The translations under genes and the position numbers were made by a program. DNA of 32,813 nucleotides from Clostridia bacterium (lineage in GTDB: Bacteria; Bacillota; Clostridia; Christensenellales; CAG-314). The notes below the pieces were generated by a model. The model was not told the DNA's origin. It worked only from the letters and a program-made list of their open reading frames with translations, and ran no database searches. How positions within the stretch are numbered: position 1 is the first letter of the stretch; each line of letters starts with the position of its first letter. Positions 23,428 through 31,139 of the stretch are shown piece by piece. The stretch is from the NCBI GenBank assembly GCA_028698585.1, contig JAQVWG010000003.1:124416-157228 (forward strand). The letters are read 5' to 3'.

Positions 23428-24429
23428 ATGACGCTAATAAACAAAAGGATTGTATCAATTATCAGCTTGGTTTTGGTTCTTACAACCATACTATGCTGCA
23501 CTCTTGTAGGTTGCTCTGCAAAGACTGAACCTGCAAATACAGAAATATCCGAAACGACCTACGATAACGATTTTGCCGTTAAAGCCGTAAGTACTCAAAA
23601 TGTAAAACTTTCAATGGCAAGTGTCGCATATGCGGCTTCGGAAAGCGGTTCTGTAAGCAAAACAATTACGGCAACGGTATTGCCCACTACTGCAACAAAC
23701 AAAGCTGTCGATTGGTCTGTTGAATGGGGAGATAGTTCTAACACGGCAACTGTGACCGATTATGTTACAGTGACGCCTGATTCTGACGGTAGCACTAACG
23801 CAACAATTACCTGTTATCAGGCTTTTTCGGGCAATATATTGGTTTCTGTTACTACTCGTGAAAACGGCTATTCGGCAAGTTGCATTATAACCTTTGTGGG
23901 CATACCTACGGAAATGACGATAAGCGGTTCAGTAATACCTTACAGCACGAATACTTATGACCTTGGCATCGGCAATTCGTATACGTTTAACGTTGCTTTG
24001 TCTAATCCGTTCAACTCCGTAAGCAGTACTTATAACAACTACACTTGCACATTGGCTGGTGTCGGCTCTATCAATGTCGGTTATATGGAACATTTCAATT
24101 CATCCGGAAATGATGTTTGGTATGACACAAGCAATGCTGTTCTAACGCTGGATTCGATTAAAAACTCTTTCATAGCGGTTGGTTATGAGAATGGTACGCT
24201 GACCATCGCAACGGTTAAGTCTATCGAAAGCTATTATGCGTCCTCTAAGCGTATAGACAGTGGTCGTACGGTTGCATACACGGATAAGTTCCGTTCATAT
24301 GTCGATGACTGCTATTTTACCGTCACGATAACTGAAATAACTTCGGGCATAAGCCAAGTAATGAAAATTCGTTTTAACGATTCCGTTGTAACGGGTGTAA
24401 ACGCAAGCGTGTCTGAAATGTCATTTTGA
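23428..24429 (+). CDS. secreted Ig-like virion-type protein B (paralogue, lipobox)
   Basis: This 333-residue paralogue of the preceding gene matches it in order: ITATVLPTTATNKAVDW, TVTPDSDGSTNATITCYQAF, YSASCIITFVG, and a C-terminal 'YYASSKRIDSG' counterpart to 'YYSSSTRTG'. Its signal sequence ends in LVGC, so unlike protein A it may be a lipoprotein. AAAGGAG precedes the ATG and only 18 bases separate the two genes. Duplicated Ig-like proteins in a filamentous-phage-type cluster could be alternative tip or adhesion proteins. Confidence 0.7.
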   Translation: MTLINKRIVSIISLVLVLTTILCCTLVGCSAKTEPANTEISETTYDNDFAVKAVSTQNVKLSMASVAYAASESGSVSKTITATVLPTTATNKAVDWSVEWGDSSNTATVTDYVTVTPDSDGSTNATITCYQAFSGNILVSVTTRENGYSASCIITFVGIPTEMTISGSVIPYSTNTYDLGIGNSYTFNVALSNPFNSVSSTYNNYTCTLAGVGSINVGYMEHFNSSGNDVWYDTSNAVLTLDSIKNSFIAVGYENGTLTIATVKSIESYYASSKRIDSGRTVAYTDKFRSYVDDCYFTVTITEITSGISQVMKIRFNDSVVTGVNASVSEMSF

Positions 24430-24437
24430 GGTGAGCT

Positions 24438-25031
24438 ATGAGAAAACAAGGAACTAATAATATCGGTAAGGCGGTAGCCTATATCGCCATTGTTTTGGTA
24501 ATTGTAGCCGTATGTGGTCTCCTTGCGTATTTCACTAACGGATTTACAAGCGACTTCAAAACTTTTTATGTTGAGAGTAACGGCAAGCAGGTATTAAGTA
24601 CGTCAGACGGTTTCGAAATGACTACGACAGATCCGATGAAAGTAGATGTCAAGTACACCTTTGGAGCGTTAAACAATGAAGTAAGCGGATATTCCGTAAA
24701 GGTTGTTCCTAATGCCATATCGGGCAAAGATTTCGACCTTGTATTAGACGGTGCTGCTTATTCATTCCAAGATGAAGATGATATGACTGCCGGGTTCATA
24801 ATTGAGCAGGAAGAAACGTCTTTCACTATAACGCCTAAAGGTGGTATCAACGACATACTGCAAGCGGTATATCCGACCTATGAAATTGGAGATGCAAGAG
24901 CTTACGCATACGAAAATATGTTTACGCTTGTAGTTACCTCATACAATGGTGAAGCAAGCGTAAAGCTTAACTTCACTGTAGTAGAAAAAATCGAAGGAGT
25001 GATACTTGACAAGGAGGTGATTGAGTTTTGA
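24438..25031 (+). CDS. membrane-anchored virion-type protein
   Basis: The 197-residue protein has a basic N-terminus and a transmembrane segment (AVAYIAIVLVIVAVCGLLAY), followed by an acidic beta-rich ectodomain ('DVKYTFGALNNEVSGYSVKV', 'FTLVVTSYNGEASVKLNFTV'). Its end 'VILDKEVIEF' echoes the ends of the two preceding proteins. GAGGTG lies before the ATG. The last bases overlap the TTG start of the next gene by 4 bases, so the two are translationally coupled and probably act in one complex. Confidence 0.68.
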   Translation: MRKQGTNNIGKAVAYIAIVLVIVAVCGLLAYFTNGFTSDFKTFYVESNGKQVLSTSDGFEMTTTDPMKVDVKYTFGALNNEVSGYSVKVVPNAISGKDFDLVLDGAAYSFQDEDDMTAGFIIEQEETSFTITPKGGINDILQAVYPTYEIGDARAYAYENMFTLVVTSYNGEASVKLNFTVVEKIEGVILDKEVIEF

Positions 25032-27223
25032 CAACAGTAGTAGTAAAGAATAAATTACTACTCTGCTTGTTCCTAATTGTATTGGTACTTTGCACTGTGG
25101 TTTTCCCGGTGCAAAGCACCTTTGCATATGCGGAGACAAGCGGAGTAAGTTATGACGAAACAAACGTATTAGATGACCTAAAATCTTCTACCGTCAATGG
25201 ACAAGCCTTCAATGTCAATAACTATCCATTCAATGAAAACGGCACTGTTCAAGTCATAGATTTCGTTGAGTATTGCTATTCGTACAGAGCCAACCAAAGA
25301 GCCAATTACGGACTTTATCTATACGTTTACAACCCACAAGGTCTTAATCTGTCAACAGACAGTATGCGTAATAAGGTTCAAATGGCTGTCAGTTACGATA
25401 GCGAAGGCAATGCGACAGACTATGTAAAGTTTGATTTGCAGTTCTGCTCTAAGTCAACTGATAGCAATTACAAAAACCTTTTCTACAAGTTCAAGGTTGT
25501 CGATAAAACGGTCAATGGTAAAACCTTTTCGGAGCGTGTAAACAGTAACGAAAGACGCTATGACGTATCGGGTGTTGAGCTTCTGACTTATGGGGCAAAT
25601 AACGCAACGGATTATGCAGTAAACGGAACGTATAAGTTTACCGGATATGCCGAAGGATATGGACCTGATGCCAACGCAAAAAGCACGCTAACTTGTAACA
25701 TTGAGTATCTCGAAACGATTGAACTGGAAGTCAAACACACCTTCTATCGCACCCTAACTTCAAGCAAAGGCACAGGCTATCAAAATCAATTAGATACGGT
25801 ATATTTTGCCGTACCGAACAGGTTTTTTGAAGATTACGGAACGCTCCAACGTATCAAGGCAGAATGGTACGAATACAAGACAAATGACATAGTTGTTACG
25901 AGCAATCAAGACTTCTATAACAAAGCATGCCCATACATAGGTGTACAAACGGGTGCATTCGACCAATACGGAATGACGGAATATAACGATATCATAGGTA
26001 TCAGTTTGGGTCAAAATGCAGGAGATGCCGGAGGCGGTCTAATGGCTGCAAGTTGGGGTTGGAATCTCGGTAGCGGTTATTTGCACATTCCTTGTGCAAC
26101 GCTATATTATTTGTTCAAAGTTGGGAGCATAAGCGAATACGATCCGTATGCGACAATAACCGAAACCGGCGGTGTTGAAAGTAATGAGTTATACGACTAC
26201 ATTCTATCTTACAACAAAACGCATAACAATGGCTATTTGGACGTAAAAGACGGAACGATAAGCGCTGATTTATTTGCTTCTGACATAGACGATTATCGAA
26301 AGCTGGATACCGAATACGGCAAGATACAGCAAGGCTACAGCTATTATGACTTTGATGCCGACGTTGACTTGCAAAAGTTGTCTGCTTGGAGTGAAACGGA
26401 TCCATCCTTCTGGGATAACTGGATAACGTGGGGTTTGTGGGATGCTATGACCGGGGATATACCCGATGAAACGAGCAAGACTGTTTCTCCGATAATAACC
26501 TTAAAGGCAAGTGATCTAACCGGCACAAATGCGACAATATCCGACAATCTTCTCATAAACGCAAATGACGTGGACGACTTAAAAGCATATTACGCACAAG
26601 CGGCTCTAAACGACTGTACCGTTGTTCTGTTCCGTTTTGCGACAAGTGATTACTATTCGGCTGGCGTTGACATAATTGAGCTGAACGGCGGTTTTCTTTG
26701 GAGTGACAAACATACAAGCGGTGAAGCCTATCGTGCGTGGGAAAGCGTATTTTTAGACTTCGACATCATTCAGTTGTCGTTTCAAAAGGACGGTGATTTG
26801 ACTGTTATACCTGTTGTTTCTAACCCTATCGATGTCGTGGACGGAATAACATCGCCCGTTGACTTAGATGAGGAAACGGACTGGTGGAAAATCCTTCTTG
26901 GGATAATCCTACTCATACTGCTTATAATCGTCCTATTCCCGATACTGCCTTACATAATCAAGTTTGTGTTCTTTATAATCTGCTTGCCCTTTAAGGCGAT
27001 TGGCGCAATCTGCAAGGCTGCAAAAAATCGGAAACCTAAAGAGAATAAGTTCAAACAGTCTAAAGAGTATGAGCCCAAAAAAGTCAAAGAAAAGCCAAAA
27101 CGAGATGCCGAATACGAAGAACGATACCGTAAGGTTATGCGTGAGGACTATCCAAACGAGTTCTACGACGAAGAATATCTTGATGCCATTTGGGATGAAG
27201 ATTGGAGCAAAAAGGAGAAGTAA
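25028..27223 (+). CDS. large pIII-like surface/virion protein with C-terminal anchor
   Basis: The 731-residue protein starts at TTG, overlapping the previous stop codon (TTGA), with AAGGAGGTGA 7 bases upstream. It has a signal peptide (LLLCLFLIVLVLCTVVFPV, then QSTFAYA) and a ~600-residue extracellular region rich in Tyr, Asn and Asp. A strong C-terminal membrane stretch (ILLGIILLILLIIVLFPILP, then IIKFVFFIICLPF) precedes a ~75-residue highly charged cytoplasmic tail ending DEDWSKKEK. Signal peptide plus C-terminal anchor is the topology of filamentous-phage attachment protein pIII. Its place directly before the small coat-like gene and the Zot ATPase supports that. The long tail is unusual. 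Sequence similarity to known pIII proteins is not evident. Confidence 0.68.
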   Translation: MTTVVVKNKLLLCLFLIVLVLCTVVFPVQSTFAYAETSGVSYDETNVLDDLKSSTVNGQAFNVNNYPFNENGTVQVIDFVEYCYSYRANQRANYGLYLYVYNPQGLNLSTDSMRNKVQMAVSYDSEGNATDYVKFDLQFCSKSTDSNYKNLFYKFKVVDKTVNGKTFSERVNSNERRYDVSGVELLTYGANNATDYAVNGTYKFTGYAEGYGPDANAKSTLTCNIEYLETIELEVKHTFYRTLTSSKGTGYQNQLDTVYFAVPNRFFEDYGTLQRIKAEWYEYKTNDIVVTSNQDFYNKACPYIGVQTGAFDQYGMTEYNDIIGISLGQNAGDAGGGLMAASWGWNLGSGYLHIPCATLYYLFKVGSISEYDPYATITETGGVESNELYDYILSYNKTHNNGYLDVKDGTISADLFASDIDDYRKLDTEYGKIQQGYSYYDFDADVDLQKLSAWSETDPSFWDNWITWGLWDAMTGDIPDETSKTVSPIITLKASDLTGTNATISDNLLINANDVDDLKAYYAQAALNDCTVVLFRFATSDYYSAGVDIIELNGGFLWSDKHTSGEAYRAWESVFLDFDIIQLSFQKDGDLTVIPVVSNPIDVVDGITSPVDLDEETDWWKILLGIILLILLIIVLFPILPYIIKFVFFIICLPFKAIGAICKAAKNRKPKENKFKQSKEYEPKKVKEKPKRDAEYEERYRKVMREDYPNEFYDEEYLDAIWDEDWSKKEK

Positions 27224-27229
27224 CAATCA

Positions 27230-27379
27230 ATGAAAACGATGAAAAGAATAATTGCGGTTGTTCTATTAGTCGTGGTGGCAATGGTTATCGGCTATCTGTG
27301 TTATACGGGTAGTCGATTAACCGCCATTAACGATACACAACCGACAGAACAAATTGAGGTGCAATATGACGAAGGCTAA
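27230..27379 (+). CDS. 49-residue single-span membrane protein, coat-like
   Basis: The frame begins MKTMKRIIAVVLLVVVAMVI, giving a basic N-terminus and one transmembrane segment, and then an acidic, Gln/Thr-rich C-terminus ending 'QIEVQYDEG'. AAAAGGAG lies 10 bases before the ATG. It overlaps the start of the Zot-type gene by 14 bases in another frame, so the two are coupled. Length and charge pattern match filamentous-phage small coat proteins (pVII/pIX or a mature pVIII), although no cleavable signal is seen. It is a candidate coat protein, since no other small membrane protein is found in the cluster. Confidence 0.62.
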   Translation: MKTMKRIIAVVLLVVVAMVIGYLCYTGSRLTAINDTQPTEQIEVQYDEG

Positions 27380-29492
27380 AAGAATAGTATTTATTTCATT
27401 AACCGTTATTCTAACGGCTTGTTTTGCTATACTGGCATATTTCGTATTCCGCACTTCCTACATAAGATTTTGGGAAACACTTGGCGAGCTTTGGACGTCG
27501 GTCAAGTTCTATTTCTGCGAAATGTTTGGGATAGACCACAATATTGTTCCAACCGTCATTGAATATTCAAAAGTATTCGGAACGGGCGACGTTTCTATCC
27601 CGGTCGAATTCGACGGGTTTAAGACGGAAAGCATTACGTTCTTTGAGCTACTTATAGACAAAGAAAACTTTTATGGCTGGTTAAGACAATTACTAACTGG
27701 TATCGGGGTGTTTGGCAAAGTTGCGTCTATTGCGATTCCGATTGTTTTAGTGCTTGTAATGGCTATAAAACAGATTTACGGCAGTTACAATACAAAGCAT
27801 AATACTGATACTATTTCGCTAAAAGCGTTTAAAGCTGTATCAAATGTGACTTATCAGCCGATAAAGCGGTTTATAACGGAGTTTGTGACCTTCATTAAAG
27901 AGCGTAAAGCAATATGGATTTCGTGGCTTATACTATGGCTTTTCAACCTGAACCTTGCAAGCATAGTGATAGGCTTTTTAGCCTACTACTTTTACTTTGC
28001 CATGAGCTATAAGTTTGAAACAATATACGTCATTTTGGTCAAGTTTGGGATAGATTTCAAAGTCATTTTAACTACCTTTCCGTGGTGGATATTATTGCTT
28101 GCTGTTTTGCCAATTCTCGACCATATCAGGCAAAAAATAGCTAACGCAAAGCTACGCCATATGGAAGCAAGAAATTGCGGTTTTATCAAGGAATTGCCTA
28201 TTGTTTCAATGACCTGCGGCAGTATGGGTAAAAAGAAAACTACGGTAATAACCGATATGGCTCTTTCACAAGAAGTTATGTTTCGACAAAAGGCATTTGA
28301 GATACTTCAAAAAACCGATATGAAGTTCCCCAATTTTCCGTGGATAGAGTTTGAGCTTGAATTACAAGCGTGTATGAGACACAGAACCGTATATAATCTT
28401 GCCACCATCAAGGAATGGATAAATAAGAAACGCTGTCGATATAACAGACACAATGACACCAAAAAGCAACTGTTCGGCTATGACATAAAATGTTATGGAA
28501 CGACTTATGACGATAAGCTTAAAGTGGTTGATTTGTTTGACGTGTTGGAAACCTACGCACAAGCCTATTTTATCTACGTTATAGAAAGCAGTTTGCTTGT
28601 GACGAACTACTCCATCCGAGAAGATAACGTTTTGGCAAGCGAAGGTAATTTCCCTATGTGGAATACTGACTTTTTCCCTAAACGTTACAGACAAGACAGC
28701 CGGCACGCTCATATCCTCGATTTCGATGTGTTAAGGCTCGGCAAAAAGGTCATTGACGAGAATCCGAAAATAGGCAGTTTTGAGTTCGGCGTTATCGTCA
28801 TAACAGAAATAGGCAAAGAGCGCGGCAACAACCTTGAACTAAAGGAAGTCAAAAAAGGAACAATAGAAACCAACCAAAAGAACGACTTGTTTAACAGTTG
28901 GCTAAAAATGTGCCGACACTCTGCTACCGTAGATAATTTCCCGTTTATCAAGGTATTTACTGACGAACAACGCCCAGAAAGCTGGGGTGCAGATGCCAGA
29001 GATTTAGCCGATATAGTTACGATAGTAAAAAGTGGCGAAAGTAAAATGTCGTTGCCGTTCTTCACTATTGAAGAAATGCTGTATGAATGGAGCTTTAATA
29101 GCTTCATAAACCTCTACTACGATTTTCGCTACCGTAGGGGCGACAATACTTTGCTCATACATATTCTCAAGCACTTTGCAAGTGGCTTATATAGGCACTA
29201 TTCAAGGCTTTACAATCGCTTTGGATATTCGATATTGTCGGTTGTAAAAGAGCGTGGCGTTATGGACGGGAAACAGGATAAAAATAAGTATTTTTTGATG
29301 AATAAAAAGATTTACAGTAAGCGTTTCTCAACGGACTGTTTTTCGGACTATTTCAACGATATGGCAACTAAAACAAAAATCGGGCTGAACGACTACCTCG
29401 AATACACTACTGAGAAGGCAAGCGTGTACGAATTGAAGTCGCAGAACAGCTACTTTATAAACGCTCTCTATAAAGAGAACGATAACGAATAA
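27366..29492 (+). CDS. Zot/pI-type filamentous phage assembly ATPase
   Basis: The 708-residue inner-membrane protein is inferred to power phage extrusion. Four hydrophobic segments come first: IVFISLTVILTACFAILAYF, VASIAIPIVLVLVMAI, WISWLILWLFNLNLASIVIG, and WWILLLAVLPIL. The ATPase domain follows, with a P-loop in CGSMGKKKTT and a Walker B strand in FGVIVITEIGKERG. The P-loop has Lys where the last Gly of G-x4-GKT is normal. In classical Zot/pI proteins the ATPase precedes a single C-terminal span, so the order is reversed here. GAGGTG lies before the ATG at 27366; the longer TTG frame is less likely. It lies 5 bases before the Rep gene. Confidence 0.77.
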   Translation: MTKAKRIVFISLTVILTACFAILAYFVFRTSYIRFWETLGELWTSVKFYFCEMFGIDHNIVPTVIEYSKVFGTGDVSIPVEFDGFKTESITFFELLIDKENFYGWLRQLLTGIGVFGKVASIAIPIVLVLVMAIKQIYGSYNTKHNTDTISLKAFKAVSNVTYQPIKRFITEFVTFIKERKAIWISWLILWLFNLNLASIVIGFLAYYFYFAMSYKFETIYVILVKFGIDFKVILTTFPWWILLLAVLPILDHIRQKIANAKLRHMEARNCGFIKELPIVSMTCGSMGKKKTTVITDMALSQEVMFRQKAFEILQKTDMKFPNFPWIEFELELQACMRHRTVYNLATIKEWINKKRCRYNRHNDTKKQLFGYDIKCYGTTYDDKLKVVDLFDVLETYAQAYFIYVIESSLLVTNYSIREDNVLASEGNFPMWNTDFFPKRYRQDSRHAHILDFDVLRLGKKVIDENPKIGSFEFGVIVITEIGKERGNNLELKEVKKGTIETNQKNDLFNSWLKMCRHSATVDNFPFIKVFTDEQRPESWGADARDLADIVTIVKSGESKMSLPFFTIEEMLYEWSFNSFINLYYDFRYRRGDNTLLIHILKHFASGLYRHYSRLYNRFGYSILSVVKERGVMDGKQDKNKYFLMNKKIYSKRFSTDCFSDYFNDMATKTKIGLNDYLEYTTEKASVYELKSQNSYFINALYKENDNE

Positions 29493-29497
29493 CGGAG

Positions 29498-30541
29498 GTG
29501 ATAATTATCATATATCCAGAATCAAAAGTATATAGTGATGGCAGTCATTATATTGCTATTCCACCGAGTAGCAATCCTTCAAGGAAACGACAAAAACAAC
29601 CGGAAGAATTAGTGACCGTCATAGAAGAAACAAAGCAAGACGATACCGACGTAACCGAACCCGAAAATGCGGGCAAAGATGCGCCGGATTTTGTCGAACA
29701 ATCAGAAACTGTATCTGAAGATACAGAATGTGAGGAAAAAGAAGAAAAAACAAAGACTAAAAGACAGGCTACAAGAAGCGAGTTGTTTAACGAGTTTTGG
29801 AGTGATGCTCAAGAGCTGGCAAAGAATAGACGTCATAAGTTTTTGATGGATAAGATGCGTCCGTATTTTGCTAAAGAAGAACTACTCAGAGCCTTTATTG
29901 AGAAGAAAACCGAAGCCAAAATCAAAAGCATAATTGCCCGAAAAACAAGGTTTATTCGCAAGGCATATATGAACGAGTTTAACTACTTCGTGACCTTCAC
30001 ATATAGCGATGCACTTCACACGGAAGAAACGTTCAGACGTAAGATATTAGCAACGATAAGCAACTTTCAAAAGCGTAAGGGTTGGAAGTATATGGGCGTA
30101 TGGGAACGTGGCGGTAAAACGGATAGACTTCATTTTCACGGATTGTTTTATATACCTAACGGTACAATGCCCGGCGAACTGATTGAAAAGAACGATTTCG
30201 ACTTTCACGCACACAATCGTAAACTAACCATTCAAAACACCTATTTCAATGAACGCTTTGGCAGGTGCGATATGGAAGAAATAGAACAAGGTAGACGACA
30301 ATATGACCACGCATTAGGGTACATCTTGAAGTACATAGCAAAGACAGGCGAAAAAATCGTCTATTCACACAACACGCCGATGTATGTAAAATGCGATGTT
30401 GACGATAATGACGTGGTATGTACTTGTGGCATGGAAGAACAGAAGTTCCTGCTATTCGATAACTTCGTATGCCGATATGCCGGCGAGATATACGGAGAAA
30501 TGTCAGCGGAAACTAAGCAGAAGCTCCCGACCTCGAACTAA
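29498..30541 (+). CDS. rolling-circle replication initiator (HUH Rep)
   Basis: The ~345-residue protein has an acidic, low-complexity N-terminal third and then the HUH endonuclease motifs in order. These are YFVTFTYSD (motif 1), LHFHGLFYIP with the His-x-His metal site (motif 2), and ALGYILKYIAKTG with the nicking Tyr (motif 3). It nicks one strand at the origin and stays covalently bound, as in Microviridae/filamentous-phage Reps. The annotated GTG start lies inside the GGAGGTGAT site itself and cannot pair with both anti-SD and initiator tRNA. The next in-frame codons at proper spacing are ATT (29504), ATC (29507) and ATA (29510), so a non-standard start is likely. A hairpin-rich origin region follows. 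Confidence 0.87.
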   Translation: MIIIIYPESKVYSDGSHYIAIPPSSNPSRKRQKQPEELVTVIEETKQDDTDVTEPENAGKDAPDFVEQSETVSEDTECEEKEEKTKTKRQATRSELFNEFWSDAQELAKNRRHKFLMDKMRPYFAKEELLRAFIEKKTEAKIKSIIARKTRFIRKAYMNEFNYFVTFTYSDALHTEETFRRKILATISNFQKRKGWKYMGVWERGGKTDRLHFHGLFYIPNGTMPGELIEKNDFDFHAHNRKLTIQNTYFNERFGRCDMEEIEQGRRQYDHALGYILKYIAKTGEKIVYSHNTPMYVKCDVDDNDVVCTCGMEEQKFLLFDNFVCRYAGEIYGEMSAETKQKLPTSN

Positions 30542-30596
30542 AACTACCGAAACAAAAAAACGGTGTGATGAATGGTTGAAAGCAAAATACGGAAAA

Positions 30597-30794
30597 GCGG
30601 GCGCCTTCGCCAAGCGGTTCAGCGGCGAAGCCCCGCCGTTTGCCCTCACATTCACCTCGTTTTGTCGGTTTTGTTTAGTTGAGGCGTGCCATAGTCGCTG
30701 GCGGAGCGAAGCGACGCCACTTGTATCAAGACTATGGCACGCCTCATAGTCAATTACCATTTTTGACTATAAAAACAGCCCTATTAAAGGCTGT
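30597..30794 (+). other. phage origin/packaging-type hairpin cluster
   Basis: Four consecutive hairpins lie just after rep. They are GCGGG..CTTCGCC/GGCGAAG..CCCGC (30597-30636); a 16-bp perfect stem (30681-30696 with 30730-30745) enclosing a TGGCG/CGCCA hairpin; ATAGTCAA/TTGACTAT (30746-30770); and ACAGCC/GGCTGT (30775-30794). The first two are GC-rich in an AT-rich setting. ATAGTC repeats allow alternative folds. This layout matches the intergenic region of filamentous phages, which carries both strand origins and the packaging signal. Frames predicted across it lack sites. Confidence 0.72.
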
Positions 30795-30872
30795 CTGTAC
30801 ATTGATAACGGATACTATTCTGCAATGGTTCATAATATTCCTAGCAATATTTATTGCGTCTTAATAAAATAC

Positions 30873-30901
30873 TTGCAAATAAGATTAGATTGTGTTATAC
30901 T
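30873..30901 (+). promoter_or_regulatory. promoter for the Xre/methyltransferase pair
   Basis: TTGCAA (30873-30878), a 17-base spacer and TATACT (30896-30901). The Xre-type gene starts 32 bases downstream. Confidence 0.78.
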
Positions 30902-30932
30902 TTTATATAGTTTTATATATCGAGGTGATGTT

Positions 30933-31124
30933 ATGGAATTTAAGGACAAGGTATTGCAAACTAGATTGCAGTTAAACATCTCGCAGGAAACCCTTGCTCG
31001 TGAGCTTGGTATAACATTTGCTACGGTAAATCGTTGGGAAAACGGTCATATGAAACCCAGTATTTTACTAGAAAACAAATTTAATCAATTTTGCAAGAAT
31101 AACGACGTCAACTTTGACAAATAG
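30933..31124 (+). CDS. Xre-type helix-turn-helix regulator (C-protein-like)
   Basis: The 63-residue protein is a single Cro/Xre helix-turn-helix ('LQLNISQETLARELGITFAT', 'VNRWENGHMKPS'). The start at 30933 is chosen because CGAGGTGAT lies 6 bases before it; the longer frame from 30825 has no site. It stands 15 bases before the methyltransferase under its own promoter. Small Xre regulators in this position control restriction-modification loci so that methylation precedes restriction. That role is inferred from context. Confidence 0.85.
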   Translation: MEFKDKVLQTRLQLNISQETLARELGITFATVNRWENGHMKPSILLENKFNQFCKNNDVNFDK

Positions 31125-31139
31125 GAGTATTGGTAGAAA

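Noticed and set aside
18575..30541. Integrative conjugative element
   Set aside because: Despite the sigma-like and serine-recombinase genes, no relaxase, VirD4 or VirB4 type gene is present; Zot plus HUH Rep plus virion-type genes fit a filamentous phage better.
30396..30864. Overlapping small frames across the hairpin region
   Set aside because: They read through GC-rich inverted repeats, begin inside rep or without sites, and have no protein-like pattern.
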